A stretch of DNA of 42,326 nt from Planctomycetes bacterium ADurb.Bin069. GTDB taxonomy: Bacteria; Planctomycetota; UBA8108; UBA8890; UBA8898. The stretch is from assembly GCA_002070955.1 (NCBI GenBank), contig MWEK01000037.1, positions 1 through 42,326 on the forward strand. The letters run 5' to 3'. Position numbers and translations under genes: made by a program. The number at the start of each line of letters is the position of its first letter. The stretch's first letter is position 1. Below the pieces are notes generated by a model. It was not told where the DNA came from and searched no databases. It worked only from the letters and a program-made list of their open reading frames with translations. Below are positions 24,244-32,215 of this stretch, one piece after another.

Positions 24244-25644
24244 TCACGGCCGCGCGCGCAGCCGCGCCACGAGGGCCTCGACGCGGTTCACCACTTGAGC
24301 TTCGATGGCGGGGCGCAGCGGCCCGTAGAAACCGTAGTAGATGAGCGAACTGTCGGCCTCGTAGCCGCCTTCCTTGATCAGGCGGGCCGAGGGTATGTAG
24401 CAAGGCACCTCGTAGGCGTAGCCGATGAGCCACACGCGGTCCGCGGCCAGCAGGCGCTTGAGGCGGCGGGAATAATCCACCACGACCTCGCCGCCCATGA
24501 GGACGAAGGTGAGGTCGTCGCCGAACCGCGCCGCCGCGATGGGCAGCTTGACGGTTTCGGGAAGGGGCTGCCCCGCGTCGAGCAGCCTCAAGTGGCGTTC
24601 GGCCCGCATTCTCACGTGCGGGTCGCCGCTGCGGGCATCCTTCTCGAGCCGCTCGCGGCCGGGAGGAGCCGCCAGGGGGAGATCGAGCTCCTCGTAGGCG
24701 AACCTGAAGGGGCCGCACACCCGCTGCATGGGGCGGCCCAGGACGCCCATGACGGCGCCGGCCAGTTCCAGGCCGTGGCGCTTGGCGTCGATGAGCCGTC
24801 CCCGCGGCGCGGGATCGCAATCGGCGCCCATTCCGGTCAGGAACATGGCGATCGCGCCCGGCTCGTGGTTTTCGATGTGGCGCCGGGCGTAGGCCATGTA
24901 CTCGCCGGAGACGACGTACCAATCGTTTCCGCCGCGCACCGATGTCCCGTGACAGGCATAGCCGAAAAGAACCGCCCTCACCGCGCCGCCGGCGTCCCTG
25001 ATCCGCAGGACGGGCACATCCCAATCGACCGGGCCGTCGGGGTTGTCGCCGAACACGACGTGCTCGCCCTGGTACACGCGCCGGTTCATGGCGAAACAGG
25101 CCCGTCCCAGGCCCTGCTCCATAATCGCCGGCCGGCAGTCGGCGAGCGCGGCGCCGACCGCTTCGACCAGGGCGGACTTGAGCCGCCGGCTGTAGGCGGC
25201 AATGCGCTCGCGGTCGGCGGGCGGCGGCTGGGTCATGTCGGTCAGCGTGTCGTCCAGGACCGGCGCCGAATGCGTGTGGCTGGACACGACGGCGACCTCG
25301 CCGGGACCGAGCTGAAAACGGTCCGCGAATTCCGCCAGCACCGGCTGCATGAAGGCGCGGCTCACCTCGCAGTTGTCCAGCGCCGCGAGGACGAACCGCT
25401 CTCCCGAGGGATTCTTGAGCGCCAGGGCCTGGACGACCAGCGGGCCGTCGACCGTATCGGCCGGCCGGTCCCGCCCCGCGTAGCCGGCGAGGCGGATCGG
25501 GGGCTCGGGGGTGATGTCGCGGACGGCGATGCCCACCGCGGGGGCCGCGTCATCGGCGGCGCCATCGTGCGTCGGAAAGAACGGCGCGACGCACACCGCC
25601 AGCCAAACACAGGGGCGCAGGCTCCACGCCAAGCTGTTTTTCAT
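24244..25644 (-). CDS. Exported neutral/alkaline ceramidase-family hydrolase (N-terminal domain only)
   Basis: 466 residues with a signal peptide (MKNSLAWSLRPCVWLAVCVAPFF). It shows VGIAVRDITPEPPIRLAGYAGRDRPADTVDGPLVVQALAL, the common opening of the family; a zinc-type SSHTHSAP motif (about residue 120); GYACHGTSVRGGNDWYVVSGEYM; MFLTGMGADCDP; and a late GYAYEVPCYIPSARLIKEGGYE segment. Classic neutral ceramidases are about 650-700 residues with a separate C-terminal Ig-like domain, which is missing here. Planctomycete genomes carry many such short members, whose substrates are unknown, so true ceramidase activity should not be assumed. It ends facing the ABC permease and is 28 bp downstream of the DegT gene on the same strand. 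Confidence 0.8.
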   Translation of the reverse strand: MKNSLAWSLRPCVWLAVCVAPFFPTHDGAADDAAPAVGIAVRDITPEPPIRLAGYAGRDRPADTVDGPLVVQALALKNPSGERFVLAALDNCEVSRAFMQPVLAEFADRFQLGPGEVAVVSSHTHSAPVLDDTLTDMTQPPPADRERIAAYSRRLKSALVEAVGAALADCRPAIMEQGLGRACFAMNRRVYQGEHVVFGDNPDGPVDWDVPVLRIRDAGGAVRAVLFGYACHGTSVRGGNDWYVVSGEYMAYARRHIENHEPGAIAMFLTGMGADCDPAPRGRLIDAKRHGLELAGAVMGVLGRPMQRVCGPFRFAYEELDLPLAAPPGRERLEKDARSGDPHVRMRAERHLRLLDAGQPLPETVKLPIAAARFGDDLTFVLMGGEVVVDYSRRLKRLLAADRVWLIGYAYEVPCYIPSARLIKEGGYEADSSLIYYGFYGPLRPAIEAQVVNRVEALVARLRARP

Positions 25645-25672
25645 GTCGCCGCCTTGCGGCCGCCGGCGGCCG

Positions 25673-27028
25673 TCACGCCATGGCCTTGGCGAGTTCCGCG
25701 CTGTGGGCGTGCACCTTGCCGATCGCGGCGAGAATGTGATCCATGTCGCCGCGGTCGCCGAGGAGCAGGTTCTGGAACACCGCGATCGTCGTCTCGCAGA
25801 CCCGCTTGTTGCCCTTCAACTCCTGGAACGAATCGCGGTAGGCCTTGAGCCGCTCGGCGCTCCAGAGGCGCTTGTAGCCCCGCGACGCGATGGCTTCATC
25901 CAGCAGGCCGTCGTAGTACTGTTCGCCGTAAACGCCGCCGCACGGAACGCCTTCGGCCGAGACGGCGCGGGCGAACTGATGGCGCGTGAGCCCGTTGAAC
26001 TGCGCCGCGTCGTAGAGGAACGGGTAGAGGTGCCACGCCGCGCGGGCGTTCTCCGGCAGCCGCACGGGCGTGATGCCCGGGATCTTTCCGAGGTTGGCGG
26101 AGAGATAATCGGCGTTCGTCTGGCGCAGGGCGGTCTCCTTGACCAGCTTGTCGAACTGCTGCGCGAGGATCATGGCCTGGACCTGGGTCATCCGGTAGTT
26201 GTTGCCCCGGGTGAAGCTCCCGTGCCCCTGGTTCGTGCCGCAGGCGCGGCCGCAGTTGTGGAAGGAGTTGCACTTGTCGATGAGTTCCGCGCTCATGCTG
26301 GTGATCGCGCCGCCCTCGCCGGACGGAATATGCTTGGACTCCTGGAAGCTGAAGCAGCCCAGGTCGCCGATGGTGCCGCACTTGCGGCCCTTGTATTCCG
26401 CCAGCCAGGCCTGGCAGGCATCCTCGATGACAGCCAGCTTGCGCCGGCGGGCGATGGCGTTGATCGGGTCCATGTCGCAGGGCATGCCGAAGATGTGGAC
26501 CGGCATGATGGCGCGGGTGCGGTCGGTGATGCGGCTTTCGATCGAGGCCGGGTCCATGGTGAGCGTGGCGGGATCGGTGTCCGCGAAGACCGGCAGGGCC
26601 CTGGCGGACAGGATCGCGTTGTAGGTGGCGATGAAGGTGTACGGGGAGACGATCACCTCGTCGCCCGCATCGACGTCCATGACGTGCAGACTGACGATCA
26701 GGGCCGTCGTGCCGCTCGCCGTCGCAAGACAGCTCTTGGCGCCGAGGAGCTGCGCGTAGCCTTTCTCGAAGTCCTCTACATGCGGGGCGGAGAGACGGTA
26801 CCACCGCCGGCTCCTAAGGATCTCGAGAATGCGGGGCTCCCAGGATTCGCGCCACTGGGGCCAGCTTGTCCAGCCGCCCTTGTGAACGGGCGTGCCGCCC
26901 AGAACGGCCGGCTTGTCGGCCTCGGCGCTGTACGCGAAGGGCGCCTTGCGGCCGCCGAGCCACGCGAGGGCGGCGGACCCCGCCGCCGCATTGCGGATGA
27001 ATCGACGTCTCTTCGAACGGTTCAACAT
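25673..27028 (-). CDS. DegT/DnrJ/EryC1/StrS-family PLP protein with a Tat signal
   Basis: 451 residues; the ATG at 27028 has GAAGGAGG upstream. The N-terminus has a twin-arginine-type signal (SKRRRFIRNAAAGSAALAWLGG) followed by the DegT fold: ATASGTTALIVSLHVMDVDAGDEVIVSPYTFIATYNAIL, DTDPATLTMDPASIESRI, VIEDACQAW and the PLP lysine motif GCFSFQESKHIPSGEGGAI, then GNNYRMTQVQAMI. Cytoplasmic members are aminotransferases or dehydratases acting on NDP-sugars. The active-site Lys and its neighbours are present, so it is probably catalytic and exported folded with its cofactor. The substrate is unknown. The ceramidase-like gene follows closely on the same strand, so the two are probably cotranscribed. 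Confidence 0.85.
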   Translation of the reverse strand: MLNRSKRRRFIRNAAAGSAALAWLGGRKAPFAYSAEADKPAVLGGTPVHKGGWTSWPQWRESWEPRILEILRSRRWYRLSAPHVEDFEKGYAQLLGAKSCLATASGTTALIVSLHVMDVDAGDEVIVSPYTFIATYNAILSARALPVFADTDPATLTMDPASIESRITDRTRAIMPVHIFGMPCDMDPINAIARRRKLAVIEDACQAWLAEYKGRKCGTIGDLGCFSFQESKHIPSGEGGAITSMSAELIDKCNSFHNCGRACGTNQGHGSFTRGNNYRMTQVQAMILAQQFDKLVKETALRQTNADYLSANLGKIPGITPVRLPENARAAWHLYPFLYDAAQFNGLTRHQFARAVSAEGVPCGGVYGEQYYDGLLDEAIASRGYKRLWSAERLKAYRDSFQELKGNKRVCETTIAVFQNLLLGDRGDMDHILAAIGKVHAHSAELAKAMA

Positions 27029-27177
27029 GCTTGCGCCTCCTTCGCGGGTGCCGCTTTCCGCGGGCCGACCAGGCCGGCGCCGCCGGGCGGCGTACCGTCA
27101 TCGTAGCTATTCCGGGGCTGCCGGGCAAGGGTATTGTGGAGGCCGAGGAGGCGTCTTCCCGGGACGGAGGAGGCCGT

Positions 27178-28464
27178 TCACTGGACGGGTCGGAGGATCT
27201 CCTTGCCCACGGCGGCGCGGAGCGCTTCGGGCACGACGACGCTGCCGTCCTTCCGCTGACCCTGCTCGACGATGGCGGGAAGGAGCCGGCTCGTCGCCAG
27301 TCCGGACGCGTTGAGGGTGTGCACGAGCTCGTTTTGGCCCGTCGCGGCGCGGCGGAAGCGGATGGCGCCGCGCCGCGCCTGGAAGTCGTGGGCGTTGGAG
27401 GCCGAGCTGACTTCCTTGTACTCCTTCATGCTCGGAATCCAAACCTCGACGTCGTAGGTTTTCGCCATGGAGGCGCCGCAGTCCGCGGCGGCCAGTTTCG
27501 AGACGCGGTAGTGAAGCCCCAAGCCCTGCATGAGGCTCTCGGCGTGCGCGACCATCTCCTCGAGGGCCGCCGCGGAATCCTCGGGCCGGGTGTACTGGAA
27601 GATCTCGACCTTGTTGAACTGGTGGCCGCGGATCATGCCGCGCTCGCCGGCGCGGTAGCTGCCGGCTTCCTTGCGGTAGCAGGGCGTGTAGGCGAAGTAT
27701 TTGAGCGGCAGGCGGTCCTCTTTGAGGATCTCGTCGCGGTGCAGGTTGATGAGCGCCGTCTCCGCGGTGGGGAGGAGAAAGTGGCGGGCGTCCTTGCCTT
27801 CCTCGCCCTGGAGGTGGAAGACATCGTCCTTGAACTTCGGGAACTGGCCGGCGGTGTAGCCGCACTGATGGATCAGGATGTGCGGCGGTAGGATGAACTC
27901 GTAACCGGCGGCTAGGTGACGCTCCACGAAATAGTTGAGGAGGCCCCATTCCATGCGGGCGCCGTCGTCGCGATAGAGCCAGAAGCCGTTGCCACCCAGC
28001 TTGACGCCGCGCTCGTAATCGACGAGCCCGAGGCGCGTGACGAGGTCCACGTGGTTGCGCGGCTCGAAATCGAAGGCGGGCGGGGCGCCGAAGGTCCGCA
28101 CGACCGCGTTGTGCTCCTTGCCGCCGGGAACGACGTCTTCGGCGGGAAGGTTGGGAAGCATGGCCATGAAGGCGTCGATCCGGGCCTCGACCTCGGCGAG
28201 CCGCCCTTCCAGGTTCTTGATCGTCTCCCCGACGGTCTTCATCTCGGCCTGAAGCGCGGCGGTGTCCTTGCCCGCCTTCTTGAGCTTGGGAATGTCGGCC
28301 GAAACCGTCTTCCTGCGGGCCCTCAGCTCGGTCACGCGGCCGATGCACTCCCGCCGCTCCTTGTCCCAGACAAGCAGTTCGGCGAAATCTACGGTTTCCC
28401 CGCGCTTGGCGAGGGCGCGGGCCACCTCGTCGGCGTTCTCGCGGATCAGTTTGATGTCGAGCAC
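27178..28464 (-). CDS. serS: Seryl-tRNA synthetase
   Basis: 428 residues from a GTG at 28464 with AAGGAG 9 nt upstream. The N-terminal coiled-coil arm (residues ~30-105, KERRECIGRVTELRARRKTVSADIPKLKKAGKDTAALQAEMKTVGE region), class II motif 1 near residue 170, TAETALINLHRDEIL, motif 2 CYRKEAGSYRAGERGMIRGHQFNKVEIFQY and motif 3 NASGLATSRLLPAIVEQGQ are all present. It charges tRNA-Ser and also tRNA-Sec, which matters if the organism makes selenoproteins. No T-box or other leader is recognisable; a TATAGT with a TTGCGG (16-bp spacer) lies about 85 bp upstream. Confidence 0.97.
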   Translation of the reverse strand: MLDIKLIRENADEVARALAKRGETVDFAELLVWDKERRECIGRVTELRARRKTVSADIPKLKKAGKDTAALQAEMKTVGETIKNLEGRLAEVEARIDAFMAMLPNLPAEDVVPGGKEHNAVVRTFGAPPAFDFEPRNHVDLVTRLGLVDYERGVKLGGNGFWLYRDDGARMEWGLLNYFVERHLAAGYEFILPPHILIHQCGYTAGQFPKFKDDVFHLQGEEGKDARHFLLPTAETALINLHRDEILKEDRLPLKYFAYTPCYRKEAGSYRAGERGMIRGHQFNKVEIFQYTRPEDSAAALEEMVAHAESLMQGLGLHYRVSKLAAADCGASMAKTYDVEVWIPSMKEYKEVSSASNAHDFQARRGAIRFRRAATGQNELVHTLNASGLATSRLLPAIVEQGQRKDGSVVVPEALRAAVGKEILRPVQ

Positions 28465-28675
28465 GGTTCCAGGCTCCTTCCCCCTGCGGATGGCATCGGT
28501 GTACGAGTCGGCCGCGGCGCCGGAGGAGCGCCCGGGCCGTCACCGTACTATAAGGATCGACCGGCGGCGCCGCAATCGTGGCGCCGCCGCCGGCGGCCGT
28601 CGGGGCTCCGGGCGCATTTAATCTTATAAATCTTTAATTGTCGGTCAATCGGCGCCTTTTACGTGCTTTTACTAT

Positions 28676-28778
28676 TAGTGGTAGAGGTTGTAAACCTCCT
28701 TTGCAGACGAGACAGATGCCATCCACCGTAGCTGTGGAAGTGTCCGGGCGCCGAAAGGTGCCCGGACATCTTCTTTAG
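28676..28778 (+). ncRNA. Candidate ~100-nt small RNA ending in an intrinsic terminator
   Basis: From TACTAT (28670-28675, possible -10) the sequence can form GAGGTT-GTA-AACCTC (28684-28698), CCAC-7 nt-GTGG (28723-28737) and the terminator stem at 28742-28767. No downstream gene on the plus strand could use it as a leader: the next gene on either side is on minus. No Rfam family is recognised by eye. A tRNA was considered because TTGTAAA looks like an anticodon loop, but there is no T-loop. Confidence 0.35.
28742..28776 (+). terminator. Intrinsic terminator with GAAA tetraloop
   Basis: An 11-bp stem (28742-28752 with 28757-28767, one G-U pair) closed by GAAA, followed by ATCTTCTTT. It is far from any plus-strand gene end, which suggests that a short RNA ends here. 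On the minus strand the same hairpin may serve the gene ending at 28830. Confidence 0.7.
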
Positions 28779-28829
28779 GGGGCCTTCCTTTTCAGCGAGA
28801 TGCGGCGCGCCCTCGGGTGCGCGGGGCGG

Positions 28830-29747
28830 CTAGCTCCGCCACGGCCGCGAGCGGGTGACGGCGGGCAGGATCGACTTGAGCAGCGCGACGTCCTCGGCGA
28901 TCTCGAAATCGAACATGCCGACAAGGGCGTGATCAGCCCCGTTCTCGAAGACGTACCGGAACGCGTCCTTGGGCGGAATCGCGCCGGCCGCCATGATCTT
29001 GAAGGCCATCCACGGCTTCTCGACGTCCTTCATCACGGCGATGGTCTTCTCCGGATCGCGGCACCAGTAGCCGGGGTGCTCGGCATAAGGCGCCGTGAGC
29101 TGATCCGGCTTGGGACCGCTGGGATAATTATGGTGGTGGAACGTCTTGATGTAGAAATCGCAAGGCACCTTGTGCTTCTCGCATTCGATCACGACGTTAA
29201 GGTCATGGCAGCCGATGCCCGACGGCACGCCGACATCCTTGGCGACCTCGACCGCCTTGGCGATCAAGTCGATCTTGCCCCGGGCCGCCAGCGCGTCGGC
29301 ATGCACGCCCCAGAGGTAGATCGCCTCGCAGCCGGAGTCGACCAGATCCTTCACCTGCGTCGCGTATTCCTCCGTGCCGACGGCGGCGGTCGGGCAGATG
29401 ATCCACTGAATCTTGCCGCCCTGCCGCCGGTATTCCTTCAGGACGGCGATCGGCCGCGGCGGATTGTGCATCGACACGGTGTTGATGCCGTGCGCCTCCG
29501 CCAAGGCCAGCGTCTCCATGATCTTCTCGTCGGTGTTGTAGTGCGCCGTGAGGTTGTAGACGTATTGCAGGTCGCGGCTGTGGGTGAAATGCGTCAGCAG
29601 GTTCCCGCCCAGGAGCATCCGGCTCACCGACAGGCCGCCGATCTTCCCCACCGGGAGCGGGCTCTTCGGGTCCGTTGCGGACGCGGCGTTCAGGGTCAGC
29701 GCGCCGGCGGCGGTCAGCGACGTCGTGAAGAAGGTGCGACGATCCAT
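28830..29747 (-). CDS. Tat-exported TIM-barrel-like protein (aldo/keto reductase-like), paralogue 1
   Basis: 305 residues. The N-terminus MDRRTFFTTSLTAAGALTLNAASA is a twin-arginine-like signal. Then comes VGKIGGLSVSRMLLGGNLLTHFTHSRDLQYVYNL, a run of alternating beta and alpha segments (HGINTVSMHNP, IQWIICPTAAV, CEAIYLWGV, VGVPSGIGCHDLNVV, CDFYIKTFHHHNY, PWMAFKIMAAGAIPPKDAFRYVFENGADHALVGMFDFEIAEDV). The opening L-x-V-SRM-LLGGN and the late FEIAEDV segment recall aldo/keto reductase-like barrels, but the catalytic Tyr/Lys/His set cannot be confirmed. The 36285-37232 gene is a clear paralogue along its whole length. Cell envelope; function unknown. Confidence 0.75.
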   Translation of the reverse strand: MDRRTFFTTSLTAAGALTLNAASATDPKSPLPVGKIGGLSVSRMLLGGNLLTHFTHSRDLQYVYNLTAHYNTDEKIMETLALAEAHGINTVSMHNPPRPIAVLKEYRRQGGKIQWIICPTAAVGTEEYATQVKDLVDSGCEAIYLWGVHADALAARGKIDLIAKAVEVAKDVGVPSGIGCHDLNVVIECEKHKVPCDFYIKTFHHHNYPSGPKPDQLTAPYAEHPGYWCRDPEKTIAVMKDVEKPWMAFKIMAAGAIPPKDAFRYVFENGADHALVGMFDFEIAEDVALLKSILPAVTRSRPWRS

Positions 29748-30007
29748 GGCTTCGCCTCCAAGCCTTGTTCGGCGGAACTGCGACTTCGATGTCCATCCTA
29801 TACGGGCCTTGCGAATTTACAAGCCGCATTCCGTGCGGCGGCGGCTCGCCGCCAAGCCCGGAGAAAAATTTCCGCCTCGGAGGATGCCGCTGTGGACTTG
29901 GCCGGACGAAAAGGCGTAAATAGGGTCGATCAGCCCCGGCGCCGGAGAGCGGCGGGGCCGATCGGGAACGTCGCGCTCTCGCCTGCGCGCGCCGGCGGAT
30001 TCGTCTC

Positions 30008-31042
30008 GTGCAACGATACGACTGCGTAATCCTGTACAACACCGTCGATGAGTGGGACATGGACGGGAGCGACGAGGGAGCCTACCCCGCGAACCTCGTT
30101 CGCGAAGAGGTGTCGGCCGTCGAGAAGAGCCTCGCCGCCGCCGGCTTCCGTCCCTTTGCCCTGCCGGTGGCGGACTTCTCCAAGGGCTTGGTGGAGACGT
30201 TGACCGCGATCGCGCCGCGATTCGTCTTCAATCTCTGCGAAGAGGTGAACGGAGGCGCCGAGCTGGAAATGTGCGTCGCGGGGCTCCTGGAACTCATGGG
30301 GATCCCGTACACGGGATCGCCGCCGCTGACCCTGGGGCTGGCGCTGCACAAGTTCTACGTGAAGCAGATTCTGGCTTCGGCGGACGTGCCGACGCCGTGG
30401 GGCTGGGTATGCCATCCGGGGCGGAAGCTCGCGATTCCCGGACGCGCGCGCTTTCCCTTGATAGTGAAACCCGAGCACGAGGATGCCAGCCTGGGGATCA
30501 ACAGCAACTCCGTGTGTCGCACGGCGGCGGAGCTCAAGCGGCAGATCGACTACATCCACGAGATCTATGGGCAGGACGCCCTCGTCGAGGAGTACCTCGA
30601 CGGGCGGGAGTTCAACGTCGCGATTCTGGGGGGCCGCGAACCGCAGGTGCTCGCGGTGCAGGAGATCGACTTCCACGGCCTGCCGGACGGCGAGCCGCGC
30701 ATCGTGAGCTTCCAGGCCAAGTGGGACGAGGAGAGCCTGCTTTTCAACCGCACCGTTCCGATCTGTCCCGCGCGGCTGTCGAAGCGGCTCGAGAACAAGA
30801 TCAAGGATGTCGCGCTCCGGAGCCATTTGGCGGTGGGATGCCGCGACTACTCGCGGATCGACATCCGGACCGCTGCCCGCGGCGGCCTCTTCGTGCTCGA
30901 GGTGAATCCGAATCCCGATCTCTCGCCGGACGCCGGCTTCGCCCGCGCCGCGCGCGTCGCGGGCTATTCCTACGGGGAGATGATCCTGCGGATCGCCGAA
31001 GCCGCGCTGGAGCGCAGCGCCGTCCCCGTTCGCGGGTTCTGA
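30008..31042 (+). CDS. ATP-grasp ligase, D-alanine-D-alanine ligase-like (third copy)
   Basis: 344 residues starting at GTG 30008. It has the same fold and motif order as the two ligases near 18-20 kb: FVFNLCEEVNGGAELEMCVAGLLELMGIPYTGSPPLTL, ALHKFYVKQILASADVPTPWG, FPLIVKPEHEDASLGI, ALVEEYLDGREFNVAIL, DYSRIDIRTAARGGLFVLEVNPNPDLSPDAGF. It most resembles the ATP-grasp half of the ligase-GNAT fusion (shared EVNPNPD-x-(A/S)PDAGF and QAKW/YAAKW segments). It is a single gene with no obvious partner; the gene to its left is divergent. Substrates unknown; not a standard Ddl by context. Confidence 0.85.
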   Translation: MQRYDCVILYNTVDEWDMDGSDEGAYPANLVREEVSAVEKSLAAAGFRPFALPVADFSKGLVETLTAIAPRFVFNLCEEVNGGAELEMCVAGLLELMGIPYTGSPPLTLGLALHKFYVKQILASADVPTPWGWVCHPGRKLAIPGRARFPLIVKPEHEDASLGINSNSVCRTAAELKRQIDYIHEIYGQDALVEEYLDGREFNVAILGGREPQVLAVQEIDFHGLPDGEPRIVSFQAKWDEESLLFNRTVPICPARLSKRLENKIKDVALRSHLAVGCRDYSRIDIRTAARGGLFVLEVNPNPDLSPDAGFARAARVAGYSYGEMILRIAEAALERSAVPVRGF

Positions 31043-31097
31043 CGGCGGCGCGGGCGCGGCGCGTCGATCGGCGCAGCCCGCCCGGCCGCGTGTCGGG

Positions 31098-32105
31098 CTA
31101 CCGGGCCTTGTCTGCCTTCTCCTCCGCCGCCTGCGGCGCCGCGGCCGTCACGCGCCCGGCCTGCGCCGCGAGGTTCGATCGCGAGACGATCTTGTTGAGC
31201 TCCACGTGGCAATTGAGGTTCATGAAGGCAAAGGGGATGCTTCCCGCAATCTGGACGGGGAGCCGCGTTTCCTTGTCGAGCCACACGTTGATCGCGCCGT
31301 TCAAGCCGAAGATGCCCTGGAACTGCTCCTGGCCGCGGCGCTCCGGGTCGCCCACGTTCTCGGGCTCGAGCGTGACCTTGACGCAGTTGAACTTGCCGGC
31401 CTTGACCTCGATGCGCTCTTCGCTCCGCGCCGTGACCGTAATGGCCCAACGGTCTCGGTCGATGACGAGCGGCACGACGAAGGACGTGCCCACCTTGAAC
31501 TCGGCGCTGCGCGCCGTGAAAAGCGCCGTGAGCATGTCGAGGAAGGCGTCTTCGGTCCGGTGGGTGTAGCGCGGAAGCCACACGTAGTGGGCGCGGTGCT
31601 TGCAGCCGCGGCAGTGAACGGTCCTCGACCCCGTGGGGATGGGCCCCCAGAAGGTGGTTTCCTTGACCATGTGGGCGGGGTTCTTGCACTCGGGATCGCG
31701 GCAGTGCTTTTTCTTGGAGTAGAGCACCTGGCCGTCTTGGAAGACCAGGAGCTTGTCCTGCCGTTCCGATCCTGTTTGGGTCAAGGAGTGGGTCTTGGGC
31801 AGACAAGTCTCCGGATCGAGCCTCGACTCCATGAGCGCCTTGACGCTGTAGCCGAACTTGCCGCCCTCGGCCGCGGCTCTGAGGATGATGTCCTTGTCTT
31901 TCGTATCCTCCTGGAGGACGGAAAACGTGGAAGTGCCCACGTGCACCCAGATGCCGGCCTTGTTGACGTAGCCGTCGTACTTGAATCGTTCTCCCACGAG
32001 TTTCTGGATCGAGCGCACATTCTCGAGAAACTCTTGGGCGGGAAGGCCGGCCTCCCCGCTGGCGGCGGCCGCCTGCAGACACACGACGAGACAGCACGTG
32101 AGCAT
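31098..32105 (-). CDS. Exported DUF3108-like protein with a Cys/His insertion
   Basis: 335 residues; ATG at 32105 with GAGGAG upstream and a short signal peptide (MLTCCLVVCLQAAAASG). The beta-rich core (RFKYDGYVNKAGIWVHVGTSTFSVLQED, GYSVKALMESRLDPETCLPKTHSL, then IDRDRWAITVTARSEERIEVKAGKFNCVKVTLEPEN and INVWLDKETRLPVQIAGSIPF) follows the layout of DUF3108 periplasmic beta-sandwich proteins. Between the two halves is an insertion with CRDPECKNPAH and CRGCKHRAH, eight potential metal ligands (four Cys, and His residues nearby). TATAATGGCC lies 40 bp upstream of the start. The family assignment is tentative. Confidence 0.65.
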   Translation of the reverse strand: MLTCCLVVCLQAAAASGEAGLPAQEFLENVRSIQKLVGERFKYDGYVNKAGIWVHVGTSTFSVLQEDTKDKDIILRAAAEGGKFGYSVKALMESRLDPETCLPKTHSLTQTGSERQDKLLVFQDGQVLYSKKKHCRDPECKNPAHMVKETTFWGPIPTGSRTVHCRGCKHRAHYVWLPRYTHRTEDAFLDMLTALFTARSAEFKVGTSFVVPLVIDRDRWAITVTARSEERIEVKAGKFNCVKVTLEPENVGDPERRGQEQFQGIFGLNGAINVWLDKETRLPVQIAGSIPFAFMNLNCHVELNKIVSRSNLAAQAGRVTAAAPQAAEEKADKAR

Positions 32106-32141
32106 GGCGAGGACTCCTCTTCATTCTTTTCTCGCGGCGGC

Positions 32142-32151
32142 GGCCATTATA
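32142..32151 (-). promoter_or_regulatory. TATAATGGCC -10 box for the DUF3108-like gene
   Basis: Perfect TATAAT on the minus strand followed by GGCC, 40 bp before the ATG. A TTTTGT lies 17 bp upstream as a weak -35. Confidence 0.5.
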
Positions 32152-32215
32152 GGCCCGTCGTACCGCAGACAAAAGTTAAAAAAGAGTAATCGCAATGTCG
32201 CCGCCGGTCGTGCCC

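Larger units (their letters stand above)
28465..28829. other. 365-bp intergenic region with a small-RNA-like unit
   Basis: No protein-coding frame is supportable. The part next to serS holds a putative serS promoter (minus strand, TATAGT at 28548-28553). It is followed by an unusually AT-rich tract (28616-28640) and then a plus-strand unit of three hairpins ending in a clear terminator (see the ncRNA and terminator entries). Confidence 0.7.

Noticed and set aside
28670..28740. tRNA-like segment (TGGTAGAG and TTGTAAA resembling a D-arm and anticodon loop)
   Set aside because: No T-loop or acceptor stem can be formed, so it is not a tRNA or tRNA-Sec.
29926..29962. Imperfect hairpin (GATC-x-GCCCCG...CGGGGC-x-GATC) before the ATP-grasp gene at 30008 as a riboswitch
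   Set aside because: A single GC-rich stem without any recognisable riboswitch core; probably a chance structure.
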